Below, piece by piece: positions 33,221 through 43,369 of a stretch of DNA of 64,000 nt. The position numbers and the translations under genes are program-made. Position 1 is the first letter of the stretch, and every line of letters begins with the position of its first letter. Origin of the DNA: Anaspis maculata (taxonomy: Eukaryota > Arthropoda > Insecta > Coleoptera > Scraptiidae); contig OX421967.1 of NCBI GenBank assembly GCA_949128115.1, forward strand, positions 10,034,070 through 10,098,069, in the 5' to 3' direction. The notes under the pieces are model-generated. The model worked only from the letters and a program-made list of their open reading frames with translations, was not told where the DNA came from and searched no databases.

Positions 33221-36200
33221 ACTTGACATGATTTACAGTTTGTTAAATCATCGCATTCGAAAGTTTCTTCCACGAGATCAGGTCACAGACTTCAATTGTC
33301 TCATTGCGAAAGCACGTGCAATCGAAGCCAATTTTGAAGAAACAAAAAAGAAACACGAAACTGTAGAAAATCATTCTACCAAGCCTAAATTAAGGCTACG
33401 TTGCGAAGTTTGTAATAATTTCGGTCACGATAAGAGTAACTGCCGCAAATTTGCTTCCCAGAAAAAGGACAACAACATCCAACCGGATGTCAGTGGAGCA
33501 CGTGTTCCAATACTTCCAAAGGCTGCACAGAAACCGGCGACCACGCCCCTTGTGTGTTTTGGGTGCGGAATGCAAGGCTACATTCGCTCGCAGTGTCCCA
33601 AATGCCGCCCGTCTGCTGCCGCCAGTTCGTTGGAAATTTTGGCTGCTGATTCTGAGGATGCATCTCCCTCAAGTCGCCCACTGGTGTGTGTCACGATCCT
33701 TGGCAAAACTGGACTTGCCTATGCTGACACCGCTGCCAAAGCCACCATTGCTGGCCACAAGCTCTACCAGCATCTGCTCAGCAAAAGCTGCCCGTTCGAA
33801 GTCCGCGAAATGGACATCATTCTTGCTGATGGCAAGAAACGGAAGAAAATTACCCATCACTTCAAGACGGAAGTGCAAATAAACGGTCGTATAATTCCTA
33901 CTATTTTTATTGCAATGCCTGACGATACCGATTCCAAAACTTTGCTCGGAATTGATTTTCTTGCTCAAGCCAAAATAGTAGTGGACGTGTCTAATATGAG
34001 GTACCATTTCACAGACAGTCCCCAAGTTCAATACGCTTTCAGCCGTGAGCCTGAACCATCCGGTTCAACCGGCTTGTCTACACAGGCTGCCGCTGCAATT
34101 GACGTCACGCTACGTCCAGATGAGGGTGGTTCACTTCTCGAGGAGGAACGTGTCCTTGTCGACGGGCTTCTGCAAAGAAATGTTGAGGTTTTTCTACCCA
34201 AGGCTGTCGCTACGCCGTTTGCAGAACACGGAATTCGTCTGACAGACGATAAGCCGATTTTTCTCCCTCCGTATCGACTCTCGCCGCCCAAGCGAGCTCT
34301 TCTTGAGGAAGCTGTGGACTCTCTACTCAAACAGGGTATCATCGAGGAGTGTGAAGCATCGCCTTATGCTTCACCAGCGATCCTCGTACCGAAAAGGGAA
34401 GGAAACATGCGCTTATGTGTCGATTATAGACAGCTAAATGCGGTAACTGTTCCAGATCGTTACCCAATGCCACGTGTAGACGATCTACTTCATGCTGCAG
34501 GCCCAGCAGCAGTCATGTCTACTCTCGACTTGCAATCGGGATACCATCAAGTCAGCGTCAAGGAGTCGGACCGTGATAAAACCAGTTTTATCACTCCATT
34601 TGGTTTATTTCGCTTTCGGCGCATGGCATTTGGACTACGGAATGCTCCTGCGACTTTCCAGAGGCTAATCGACAGGCTGCGCTTCGGACTCCGTGATGTT
34701 GCAGTCCTTGTTTACCTGGACGACTTGATTGTGCTGAGTTCAACATTGGAACAACACTTGCAGGATCTACAGAAGGTCTTTGACCGACTGCAACATTTTG
34801 GGTTAACCGTAAACCGTAAGAAATGCTTTTTCAATTGTACTTCTGTGCGATATCTTGGCCACATCATTTCGCCTAACGGTTTGAGTCCCGATCCTACTAA
34901 GGTAGATGCTGTAAAACAAAGGAAACCCCCTACCAATGTCAAACAATTGTTGTCATTTTTACAATTGTGTAGTTGGTTTCGCCGCTACATCCCGAATTTT
35001 GCTTTAATTGCTAAGCCTTTACATGCACTCACTCGAAAAAATGCGAAGTGGGAATGGGAAGCTGAACAAATGTCAGCTATTAATGATTTGAAAGAACTGC
35101 TCATTACTGCTCCAATCCTTCGCCAAGCAGATCCAAAACTGCCATTCGTTTTGAGAGCTGATGCCAGCTCTTACGCCATCGGTGCATGCTTACTCCAGGG
35201 GGAGGGTGCCGATGAACGTCCGGTGGAGTACATCAGTCGATTGCTGACCCCACCAGAACGTAACTACTCGACAACGGAGCGCGAGGCTCTCGCGGTAGTA
35301 TACGCAGTGGAAAAATTCCGTGGTTACCTGGAAGGACAGGAAGTCATTGTAGCCACCGACCACCAACCTTTGAAATGGCTCATGTCGCTCCGTACACCCA
35401 GCGGACGACTTGCAAGATGGGCATTGCGTCTCCAAGCGTTCAATCTGCAAATTGAACATATCCCAGGCCGTTGTAATGTCGTCGCTGATGCCCTGTCACG
35501 ACCGCCTGTTGAGGACAGTTTTGAAAATCCGATCGAAATAAGCTCCGTTAATGCTGTATTCCCGACCACTAATTCGAGGACAGTTCGTGAAGAACAAATG
35601 GAGGACGACGTCATTCGAAAAATTATCGAATGCTTCGAGTCGGAAAATCCCAATGGAATTGACTATTCACGCTGGCTAGAACGTGGATATTTGACGTCAA
35701 ATGGTGTCCTTTACCGTTGTAACCCAGATGCCGACACCGATGAACCCCAGCTGGTCATTCCAATCCAAAAGGTGGATGAAATTTTGAAAGAATGTCATGA
35801 TTCGCCGCTTGCGGGTCACAATGGAGTTGAGAAGACTTGCCAGAGAGTTTCAAGAAAATACTATTGGCCCTCCATGCGAAAAGACATAACCAAACATGTG
35901 CAAAAATGTCTTGAATGTCAGCGTTACAAGCCAAGTAATTTGAAGCCAGCAGGACTCCTGCAAACACCGGTCATGTCCCAGAGGTTCGAAACCTTAGCCA
36001 TGGATCTTGTTGGGCCACTCCCGGAAACGGATCAAGGAGAGAGATGGATTTTTGTAATCGAAGACGTTGCTACCAAATGGATAGAGCTGTTTGCTCTCGT
36101 CAGTGCAACTGCGGAAGCATGTGCTAGATGCTTGATTGACGAAGTCATACTACGCTATGGTACACCCAGACGTGTGATCAGCGATAATGGTGTACAATTT

Positions 36201-37040
36201 GTCGGAGAGGTGATGCAACAGGTTGCGCATTGCCTAGGATTTGAACAAAAGCTCACACCGGCTTATCATCCAGAGGCAAACCCGGAGGAACGCCGAAATC
36301 GCGACATTAAAACTCAGTTAGCCATACAAGCTCCCGACAATCATGCTTCTTGGACCAAAAACTTGGCCTCTGTCCGATTTGCCATGAATAGCGCTCAAAA
36401 TTTGTCTACTGGGTATTCCCCAGCATTTTTATGTTTTGCACGTGAACTTCGCACACCTGCTGAGGTGCATAAAGATTTGCGTGGTATCGTTGCTAATGAC
36501 AATTTTGTTCCAGAAATAACCCCACACCTACGAAACGTAGCAAACATTCTTTGTCAAGCTAGGGAAACTGGTGAACGACGCCAAGATGCTTCGAAAGTTC
36601 AAGCCGACAAAAAGCGACGCGACTCCAGCCCTTTTAAGCCTGGAGATGAAGTCCTGGTGAACGTTCACGCCCTCAGTAAGGCCTCCAAGGGTTTTACTTC
36701 CAAGCTTGCACCACGTCGAGATGGTCCGTACATCATTGGAACCAAGGTGTCTCCAACAACGTACACAGTTTTTGCACCTTCCAACCCGGACCTTTGCCTA
36801 GGCAAATATCACATCTCGGCTCTTACCAAATTCCATGGAGATCAAGAGGCTGTGGAACCACTCCTGCCACTGCGAAAACGAGGTCGTCCGAAGAAAAAAG
36901 AAAACTCAGTTGCAGACGGAACCACGGACAACACACCCGACGAAAACATCGATGTCATGGAGGAGGAGGTACCCTCATCTCCCAAGATCCACGGAGCGCG
37001 TACCCGACGCGCTGTTACGGTACCTCTGAGGTACCGCTAA
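33165..37040 (+). CDS. gypsy gag C-terminus plus pol polyprotein
   Basis: Open frame to 37040, about 1290 residues; its first 15-20 codons overlap gag and are probably not used. It carries a zinc knuckle CEVCNNFGHDKSNC (about 81-94), then a degenerate second knuckle CFGCGMQGYIRSQC with Tyr for His. The retropepsin-like region has A-Y-A-D-T-A-A (about 187-192), with Ala where D-T/S-G is usual, followed by L-L-G-I-D-F-L. RT covers about 365-640 with V-Y-L-D-D at 517-521. RNase H follows (R-A-D-A-S-S, A-T-D-H-Q-P-L). Integrase has an HHCC zinc module ending C-L-E-C, then A-M-D-L-V-G-P, S-D-N-G-V-Q-F and P-E-E-R-R-N as the D, D, E residues. A GPY/F module (R-R-D-G-P-Y) follows. The gag frameshift precedes this frame. 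Confidence 0.92.
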   Translation, partial: LEPFWLSYRLHHRCMKRHKLDMIYSLLNHRIRKFLPRDQVTDFNCLIAKARAIEANFEETKKKHETVENHSTKPKLRLRCEVCNNFGHDKSNCRKFASQKKDNNIQPDVSGARVPILPKAAQKPATTPLVCFGCGMQGYIRSQCPKCRPSAAASSLEILAADSEDASPSSRPLVCVTILGKTGLAYADTAAKATIAGHKLYQHLLSKSCPFEVREMDIILADGKKRKKITHHFKTEVQINGRIIPTIFIAMPDDTDSKTLLGIDFLAQAKIVVDVSNMRYHFTDSPQVQYAFSREPEPSGSTGLSTQAAAAIDVTLRPDEGGSLLEEERVLVDGLLQRNVEVFLPKAVATPFAEHGIRLTDDKPIFLPPYRLSPPKRALLEEAVDSLLKQGIIEECEASPYASPAILVPKREGNMRLCVDYRQLNAVTVPDRYPMPRVDDLLHAAGPAAVMSTLDLQSGYHQVSVKESDRDKTSFITPFGLFRFRRMAFGLRNAPATFQRLIDRLRFGLRDVAVLVYLDDLIVLSSTLEQHLQDLQKVFDRLQHFGLTVNRKKCFFNCTSVRYLGHIISPNGLSPDPTKVDAVKQRKPPTNVKQLLSFLQLCSWFRRYIPNFALIAKPLHALTRKNAKWEWEAEQMSAINDLKELLITAPILRQADPKLPFVLRADASSYAIGACLLQGEGADERPVEYISRLLTPPERNYSTTEREALAVVYAVEKFRGYLEGQEVIVATDHQPLKWLMSLRTPSGRLARWALRLQAFNLQIEHIPGRCNVVADALSRPPVEDSFENPIEISSVNAVFPTTNSRTVREEQMEDDVIRKIIECFESENPNGIDYSRWLERGYLTSNGVLYRCNPDADTDEPQLVIPIQKVDEILKECHDSPLAGHNGVEKTCQRVSRKYYWPSMRKDITKHVQKCLECQRYKPSNLKPAGLLQTPVMSQRFETLAMDLVGPLPETDQGERWIFVIEDVATKWIELFALVSATAEACARCLIDEVILRYGTPRRVISDNGVQFVGEVMQQVAHCLGFEQKLTPAYHPEANPEERRNRDIKTQLAIQAPDNHASWTKNLASVRFAMNSAQNLSTGYSPAFLCFARELRTPAEVHKDLRGIVANDNFVPEITPHLRNVANILCQARETGERRQDASKVQADKKRRDSSPFKPGDEVLVNVHALSKASKGFTSKLAPRRDGPYIIGTKVSPTTYTVFAPSNPDLCLGKYHISALTKFHGDQEAVEPLLPLRKRGRPKKKENSVADGTTDNTPDENIDVMEEEVPSSPKIHGARTRRAVTVPLRYR

Positions 37041-37111
37041 TCGTTCAATTTTGTTGGATTTCTACGGTGGATGCAACATAACCTCATGCTGTCCCATCCA
37101 CCTACAAAATC

Positions 37112-37122
37112 CAAAGGGGGAG
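37112..37122 (+). promoter_or_regulatory. polypurine tract
   Basis: A purine-rich run (AAAGGGGGAG) directly before the 3' LTR, the expected plus-strand primer site. Confidence 0.85.
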
Positions 37123-37348
37123 TGTAACGCTACCCTAACGCCGCCACTGGAAGAGGTCGACAACAGCGCCCTCTAGGAGGTAAGAAGATGGCCGCAGGGA
37201 ACGCCACATCTCGCTCTCGGCCGTTCTGAGAAAAATTCGTAAAATTACAATAAAATACAAAGTCTCAGTTTTGTCGTAATAGGGAATAAACCCTTCTTCA
37301 CATCGTACACCCGTGTGTTCTTTTATTTATGTAGTCCGTCGTGTTACA
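37123..37348 (+). repeat. 3' LTR
   Basis: 226 bp; no difference from the 5' LTR was noticed. The AGCT duplication follows. Confidence 0.95.
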
Positions 37349-39262
37349 AGCTGCAGTTATTTTCAAGGTCTACTATTTTCCTAAATAAGACAGTCAACTT
37401 TTTTGGAGGAGAGCCGCCATCTTGCTGTGTGAATATCAAGCTGATGACCGAAAAAATGACTGATAGTCATTAGGCTAATATCATGCCATTATTCTATCAT
37501 GTGAAAGATCACATTGGATGGACCATCATACCATTTTTGCTGGAAGAAACATGACGCACTGATTTTATCGGGTTCCTCAGAAGTAGAGGACCTACTTCCA
37601 GCCATCGAGCCATTGAAAGTAATTGAACATCGCAATTATGACCCCTGATCATTTCTCAGGTTGCTCACCAAGATTCATAGCCATAAGTGCAGCGGTTCGG
37701 TTTTAGCAGCTGTTTGAATCAAGACGCGTTGCCTTTTCGTGAAAAAAATAGAAAATTACGAGGTCTCTGGGTCAATTCTTAGGTCATTGGAAATAGATCC
37801 TCCACGGAATGTTGATAAATTTATGCTAAATTATTAGAATAAAGTGCAATATATAGCATAGGTTTAAAGAAACGACTGAAAATTGTTCGAAACGTTTTTT
37901 TTTTGTCTTGTTAAGCGTCAAATTATGGATCTTTTTGGCGATTTTCATGCCTCCAGCCTAATTAGATAATGGGATGAAATTCTTCAATTTCTTATCACCC
38001 TGTGATGTCATCTGCATAGATCGCCATCATGCCATCATTTCTCAAAGCTGAAGGAGGAATCTGAATAGAATATATTCCAAAATACATTGCGGCATCAAAA
38101 ATTATAAGGTTCTCTCCATTATTAGTGTTGCCCTACCGGATAATTTGTTCGCTTCCTACCAACTGCAAAATAGTCTTTCATGTTCGTCCTTCATCACATA
38201 AGTACATCCTGTGCCAGTTTTTCAAAACCTATACTGAAGAATGCACTTTTTTCTAATAATTCAGCATAAATTTATCAAAATTCCATGGAGGATCTTTTTC
38301 CAATGACCTAAGAAATGATCCAGAGACCTCGTGATTTTCTGTTTTTTTCATGAAAAATCGACACTATTTTATTCGAATAGCTGCTAAAACCGAACCGCTA
38401 AACTTATGGCTATGAATTTTGGTAGACAACCTGAAGAATGATCAAGGGTCATAATCGCAGTGTTCAATTACTTGCAATGGCTTGATGGCTAGCAGTAGAT
38501 CCTCTAGTTCTGAGGAATCCGATAAAATCCGTGCATCATCTTTCTTTCAGCTAAAATGGTATGATGGTCCATCCAAGGTGATCTCTCACATGATAGAGTA
38601 ACGGCATGATACTAGCCTAATGACTATCAGTCATTTTTTCGGTCATCAGCTTGATATTTACAAAACAAGATGGCGGCTCCCCTTCAAAAAAGTTGACTGT
38701 CTTATTTAGGAAAATAGTAGGCCTAGAAAATAACTGCAGCTGTTATTCATTTATGACGTCTTTTATAAGGCAAATACCAAATTTCATTCCGATATCTTCA
38801 AAAAAAAGCGATATAATGAAGATAATGTTTTTTTTGACAGATCTCAGTTTTTTTAGAATATCTCAAAAACGGTAACTGACGTTTCAAAATGGTTTAGTGT
38901 ACCTCAACAACAATCAAATTGCGCATCATATGACATGCCCTGCAATACTCTACCTTTGTCCGTTCAAAAGATGCAATTTTTTCAAATTGTTTTTCTTCTT
39001 CACCCTGTATACAAGATCTGAACTAAAATTTTGCTTGCGGCGATGGACAGAATTGTTCAGACAGGTTCTAAGGACATGTGTGCCAAAGGGCATCGCATTA
39101 CCCAAAAATGCAGTGAACAGGACTTTTTTCGAACGTGCCGACTCCACTAAATGAACGGCGCAGAACCAAGTAGGAACACGTAGATGGAAAGCACCGTTTG
39201 GCACCCGCACATGCGTAAATGGCAGGTGTACCGAACTTGGGGCTAGGTGGAAAGCACGCATT

Positions 39263-39681
39263 GCAACCCAACACTCAACCGACCCGTTCCAAATATCCAT
39301 ACGCTCCGAGTGTGTTTACCACTACGCAACAAACACCTCGCCCGGGCGAATTTTTTTGATTCGGAAGTTCGGAACGTGCCCCTGTGATGGAGTGACAGCT
39401 GACAGTTGTCGTTGTCAGTGAACAGCTGTCAGCGACTTGGGACTGGGGGCACGCGGCGTCTAACCAACAAATCCGCGGTATTGACAACATTATTTTCGAT
39501 TTCAATCCTGTCTGTGCACACTCACCACAAACAAGTGGTCGAACGTATTAAGTTATTGTTGCCTCAGAAATCTTTGGCCGATTGGTAAGAATACATGGAA
39601 GCCATGAGCAAAGCGTGCTTTGAAGCTTTTATTATTATAGAGGTAATTAACTCCAATGTTGTCTTTTAGGTACTTTCCAGG
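39263..39681 (+). promoter_or_regulatory. presumed 5' region of the THAP-DDE gene with a leader intron
   Basis: A GTAAGAATAC donor at about 39584 and a TCTTTTAG acceptor ending near 39669 would remove an 86-bp leader intron just before the ATG at 39682. Upstream, GTGACAGCTGACAGTTG and CAGTGAACAGCTGTCAG form overlapping inverted pieces that could be a transposon end. This is tentative. Confidence 0.4.
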
Positions 39682-40020
39682 ATGAATCTGAACAAATCGA
39701 ATAAAAACTGCGCCTTTGTGGGATGCAAAAACAACAGCCTGCGCACTCCTCCGGAAATCACCTATCACAAGTTCGCCAAGCCCTGCCAGAAGGTCGCGAG
39801 AGGGAAAGAAGAAGCAACGGAATCGCATCTGAAGTCGTGCTCGGCCTGCACGAAGTGTCAGAGATGGGTGACGATTGGTCAGGGCACAAAAAAATGGCCT
39901 ACATCAATGACCGAAGTCAAAACCAGTCATTATGTCTGCAGTTTACATTTTGTGAACGGACATCCGTACTCGGAACGATTTCCTGACCCGTTACCAGCAT
40001 TAGCTGCACTTTCGTTGAGG
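39682..40020 (+). CDS. THAP-like zinc-binding exon (exon 1) of a DDE transposase gene
   Basis: 113 codons. C-A-F-V-G-C, then Y-H-K-F, a Trp in Q-R-W, and Y-V-C-S-L-H-F-V-N-G make a THAP-like C2CH zinc module, which binds DNA in P-type and several DDE_Tnp_4 elements. The exon ends at a strong donor (TTGAGG|GTAAGTG) in phase 0. The matching acceptor with the same phase is at 49277, so I read this as the N-terminus of the transposase 9.26 kb downstream. The intron is crowded with other repeats. An alternative is that the exon is an isolated relic. Confidence 0.65.
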
Positions 40021-40519
40021 GTAAGTGAAGGTGGGATTAGCCAGCTTATTCAGCCGTGGTTTTGGTACTAGCTGTTGGGTAAGCAGCCATAAACCCGAAA
40101 GTACATAGAAAGCACGAGTAATCTTTCATTTCAACTGTAATATTATTCAAGTGTGTCAAATGTTCGTATCATACACGAACGCGGTTTTCAAACTTATAAT
40201 ATGAACCGAGTAAAGTTGGGTTTAGTCAGCTTATTCAGCCTTGGTTTCAGTATTAGCTGTAGGCGTAGCCATAAACTCAAAAGTAGAAAGCATGGCGTTA
40301 TAATGTGCGCGGCGTTTATGCACTAATTCCATTTCTTTCGAGACTGTCGAACTTGGTTTTGTTCCATATTTGTAGCGGCTGTGTTAGAAAAAAGACCTTG
40401 CATATTCCATGCTTTAGTTGTCCTCTAACAAATTCAACTGACATCCAAATTGTTGAATTTTTGGCTGTTCTGAATGTTCGTATCAAATATTTGAGGAAGT
40501 ATCGGCGTCAGTGATCAGT

Positions 40520-41815
40520 TAGGTACGAAGGCGCAGAGCGGACATGGAAGATATTTATTTGTAATTGCGACTTTTTTCTGTCAATTGACACTTTATTCTG
40601 GCAATTGCGACTTTTTTCTGTCAATTGCCACTTTATTCTGGCAATTGCGACTTTTTTCTGTCAATTTCGACTTTTTTCTGTCAATTGCCACTTTATTCTG
40701 GCAATTGCGACTTTTTACTGTCAATCGACACTTTATTCTGGCAATTGCTACTCTTTTCTGTCAATTGCCACTTTATTCTGGCAATTTCGACTTTTTTTCT
40801 GTCAATTGACACTTTTTTCTGTCAATTGACACTTTATTCTGTCAATTGCGACTTTTTAGCACATTTCGATAGAAGATGATGTTTATATGGCCGGTTTGTC
40901 CGTCTGTCTGTCCGTCCGTTATTTGTCTGTTCGTCCGTTTGTCTGTCTGTCCGAGTAAAAGTTGAGAAGTTGTACTCCTTCTCGGGAAATGAAGCTAGAG
41001 CCTTAGAACTTTTTCCGATCAATAGCTTAGGCCCTCAAGAGTGGCCTATGGGCAGACTGTATTTCATGGTGCTGCTGCCATCCTGGTAGCCGTATTGAAA
41101 TTTCTCATCAGTGGAACGGAACCTCGAACGGATCTTACTCTGATCTCGTATGAACATTCTTACTTTCAAGCTCAGTCTCATGATTACGCCGCCATCTTGG
41201 CCGCCACATCGAAATTTCTTGTTATTGAAACGATTGTCATAAAACGTGAAACGTAGGTACTCTTGTCTCGTATGAATCCGCTTCAGATTCATTCGCTCTG
41301 AATCCGCTCTAGCGGATCATGAAACTCAGCTTGAAAATAAGAGTGATCATACGAAGCAAGGGTAAGTTCCAAGTTTCAGGAAAATCGTTCCACTGATAAG
41401 AAATTTGAATATGGTTACCAAGATGGCGGCGTAATCATGGAACTGACCTTGAAAGTGAGAATGTTCATACGAGATCAGAGTAAGTTCCGTTCGAGGTTCC
41501 GTTCCAGTGATGAGAAATTTCAATATGGCTTCCAAGATGGCAGCGCCACCATGAAATACAGTCTGCCCATAGGCCACCCTTGAGGGCCTAAGCTATTAAT
41601 CGGAAAAAGTTTTAAGGCTCTAGCTTCATTTCCCGAGAAGAAGTACAACTTCTCAACTTTTACACGGACAGTATTGACAGAAAAAAGTCGCAATTGCCAG
41701 AATAAAGTGTTAATTGGCAGAAAAAAGTCGCAATTGCCAGAATAAAGTGGCAATTGACAGAAAAAAGTCGCAATTACAAATAAATATCTTCCATGTCCGC
41801 TCTGCGCCTTCGTAG
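40520..41815. mobile_element. 1.3-kb foldback element with tandem 40-bp repeats in its inverted arms
   Basis: Outer ends CGAAGGCGCAGAGCGGACAT (about 40528) and ATGTCCGCTCTGCGCCTTCG (about 41794) are inverted. Inside lie arrays of a 40-bp unit made of two 20-bp halves (TCTGTCAATTGCCACTTTAT and TCTGGCAATTGCGACTTTTT): about seven units on the left (40567-40857), but only two to three on the right (41671-41775). The central arms (40930-41270 and 41330-41650) are also inverted copies and contain CCATCTTGG-type words. Related sequence recurs at 63290-64000. Tandem repeats in inverted arms of unequal length are a Foldback hallmark. Confidence 0.8.
40567..40857 (+). repeat. 40-bp tandem array in the left foldback arm
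   Basis: About seven copies of a two-part unit. All three forward frames stay open through it because the unit lacks stops; the resulting Phe/Leu-rich frames are not genes. Confidence 0.85.
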
Positions 41816-43369
41816 TTTGGAGACCCCATTGAGTGAATAACAAGATATTATAAGACACTGTCTTTTACTTCCCCGACCCACCACCCAACGAGAAGGGGAA
41901 GTATTGTGAACGCGCTATAAAATTTTTTCAAGATTTTGTCGAAGATATCCCTTTTTTTTGAGGTCCCCTATGACGATTTAGACCATTTCCTGAATGACCT
42001 CTGTCTGTGTGTATGTTTGTATGTCTGTATGTCTGTAACCTTCAGCCGCAACATCCATCCGATCGACTTGAAATTTAGTACACAGACATGGTTTCATCGT
42101 CGAATGAGTCCATTAGTCTGTGGCTGTCATCTGTCAAACGGAAGTGTCACTGTGAAAAAATGATAGAAGCTATATCTCACAGAACTTGACTTGCGATATG
42201 CCGTTTGAAAGCCCATAAAAAAAAACTGTATTCAGAACAGTTAAAAGTATTGCCCTGTCTGTCTTCTGTCAAGTAATAAAAGATGTCAAAGTTCAAAACT
42301 TTGGCAACAAATTTGGCAGGAAGCAGCTCAACAAAAGAGTCAAATTAAGTCTGCAGTTGCAATTATAATCGACTTTTTCCGAAAAATTCCAACTGATATC
42401 CAAAGTACCTAGATTGTGGGCATCGTGTAGACTCATTTTGAAAATCGGCACGGTTCCGGTTTTCCGACGGTAAATCAAGATCAAAATCTTTCTGTGGTGA
42501 CAGCTTCAGATCGTTCACCTTCATCCATGTACCAATGCGTCTGACTACCTTGCTCGCTTTTCTTTCTACATAATTTGGTTTCTTGTAAAAAACTACAAAT
42601 TTCTAACTTTTCAGCTTGTGAACAGTAGATTAATACCAACTTTTTTTAAACAAAGGGTAAGTGATTCTTGGACATTTTCGGGCAATTTCTCTTAAAATTC
42701 TTTAAGTTTTCCGAGAGTTTTCCACTTTGTGAGTAACCTGCCTAGCTTATCGAGACCAGACTAAAATGATGGAGCTCTCAATGAATCCATCATTAGAGAA
42801 AGTATCTCAATTCTTCAATAATTTTTTCAAATTCTAACTTCCCACGGGAAGGGACGTCTCATAACAGAATTTCCATCCATTCCTTACTACTCGTCGGGGA
42901 AGTTTTTGGGGTGATACAACCGATTTTTTTTTTATGTGGCACATATCAGTATTTTGCTCGATAAGCGGCAGTTGAGCTGGTAAGGCAGCCAGCTGTATGC
43001 AGAGTAGAGCAATCCTTTCATTACAACATGCAATTCAAGTGTGACAAGTGTTCATATCATCAGCGGATCATCTGAAATTTTGTGCTTAACTAATGGAATA
43101 TGTTTCGCATTTGTATCGTCTATATAGAAAGTGTCCACTGCAGAGGAACAGCAAATTTTTACTATCACGACTGTCCTCTGCGTAGGTAGGTACCAATTAG
43201 CGCAACACACGAAGTGGTAGCGTTAATGTTCGCATTATTGCGTCATATTGCTTGTAAAATGTTCAGGCAATAATAATGTATTTAATTTTGAAGACAAAGG
43301 GCTCAATTTCAAGTCCGACTTGTTTCTGGAGTTAGGTGAGATCACCTTGACAACGGTAATCAGGCCGCT
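41816..43369. other. intronic or intergenic sequence, little recognised
   Basis: About 1.55 kb. A TCTGTCTGTGTGTATGTTTGTATGTCTG stretch near 41999-42030 and the phrase GACCCACCACCCAACGAGAAGGGGAAGT suggest an old repeat, but I find neither ends nor coding sequence. Confidence 0.4.

Larger units (their letters stand above)
31967..37348 (+). mobile_element. young Ty3/gypsy LTR retrotransposon, 5.38 kb
   Basis: 226-bp LTRs at 31967-32192 and 37123-37348 look identical by eye, with TG...CA ends (TGTAACGC and GTGTTACA) and a 4-bp AGCT duplication (31963-31966 and 37349-37352). Primer-binding site, polypurine tract, gag, protease, RT, RNase H and integrase are present in gypsy order. No envelope-like frame follows. 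Gag carries a frameshift, so this copy is probably not autonomous even though insertion must be recent. Its GC content is clearly above the surrounding DNA. Confidence 0.95.
31565..39149. mobile_element. palindromic foldback element inserted in the MITE (TAGTGG ends)
   Basis: Ends TAGTGGGGTCGG and CCGACTCCACTA, flanked by AAT (31562-31564 and 39150-39152). The two halves are inverted copies for about 1 kb each (left 31565-31966 plus 37353-38040, right about 38050-39149). Once the gypsy element in its left arm is subtracted, its own length is about 2.2 kb. The right arm retains AACAGCTGCAGTTATT, the exact empty site of the gypsy insertion. No transposase. The centre near 38040 holds no gene. 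Confidence 0.8.
31483..39259. mobile_element. MITE (GTGCTTTCCACCTAG family) split by a nested palindromic element
   Basis: The left half 31483-31564 begins GGGTGCTTTCCACCTAG; the right half 39150-39259 ends CTAGGTGGAAAGCACGC. ATT flanks both sides (31480-31482 and 39260-39262). An unbroken, inverted relative lies at 62246-62434 (189 bp, flanked by AGC), which shows the joined sequence CCAATGAACGG where this copy is split. Confidence 0.8.

Noticed and set aside
40585..40879. Overlapping Phe/Leu-rich frames in all three registers
   Set aside because: The 40-bp repeat lacks stops in every frame; not coding.
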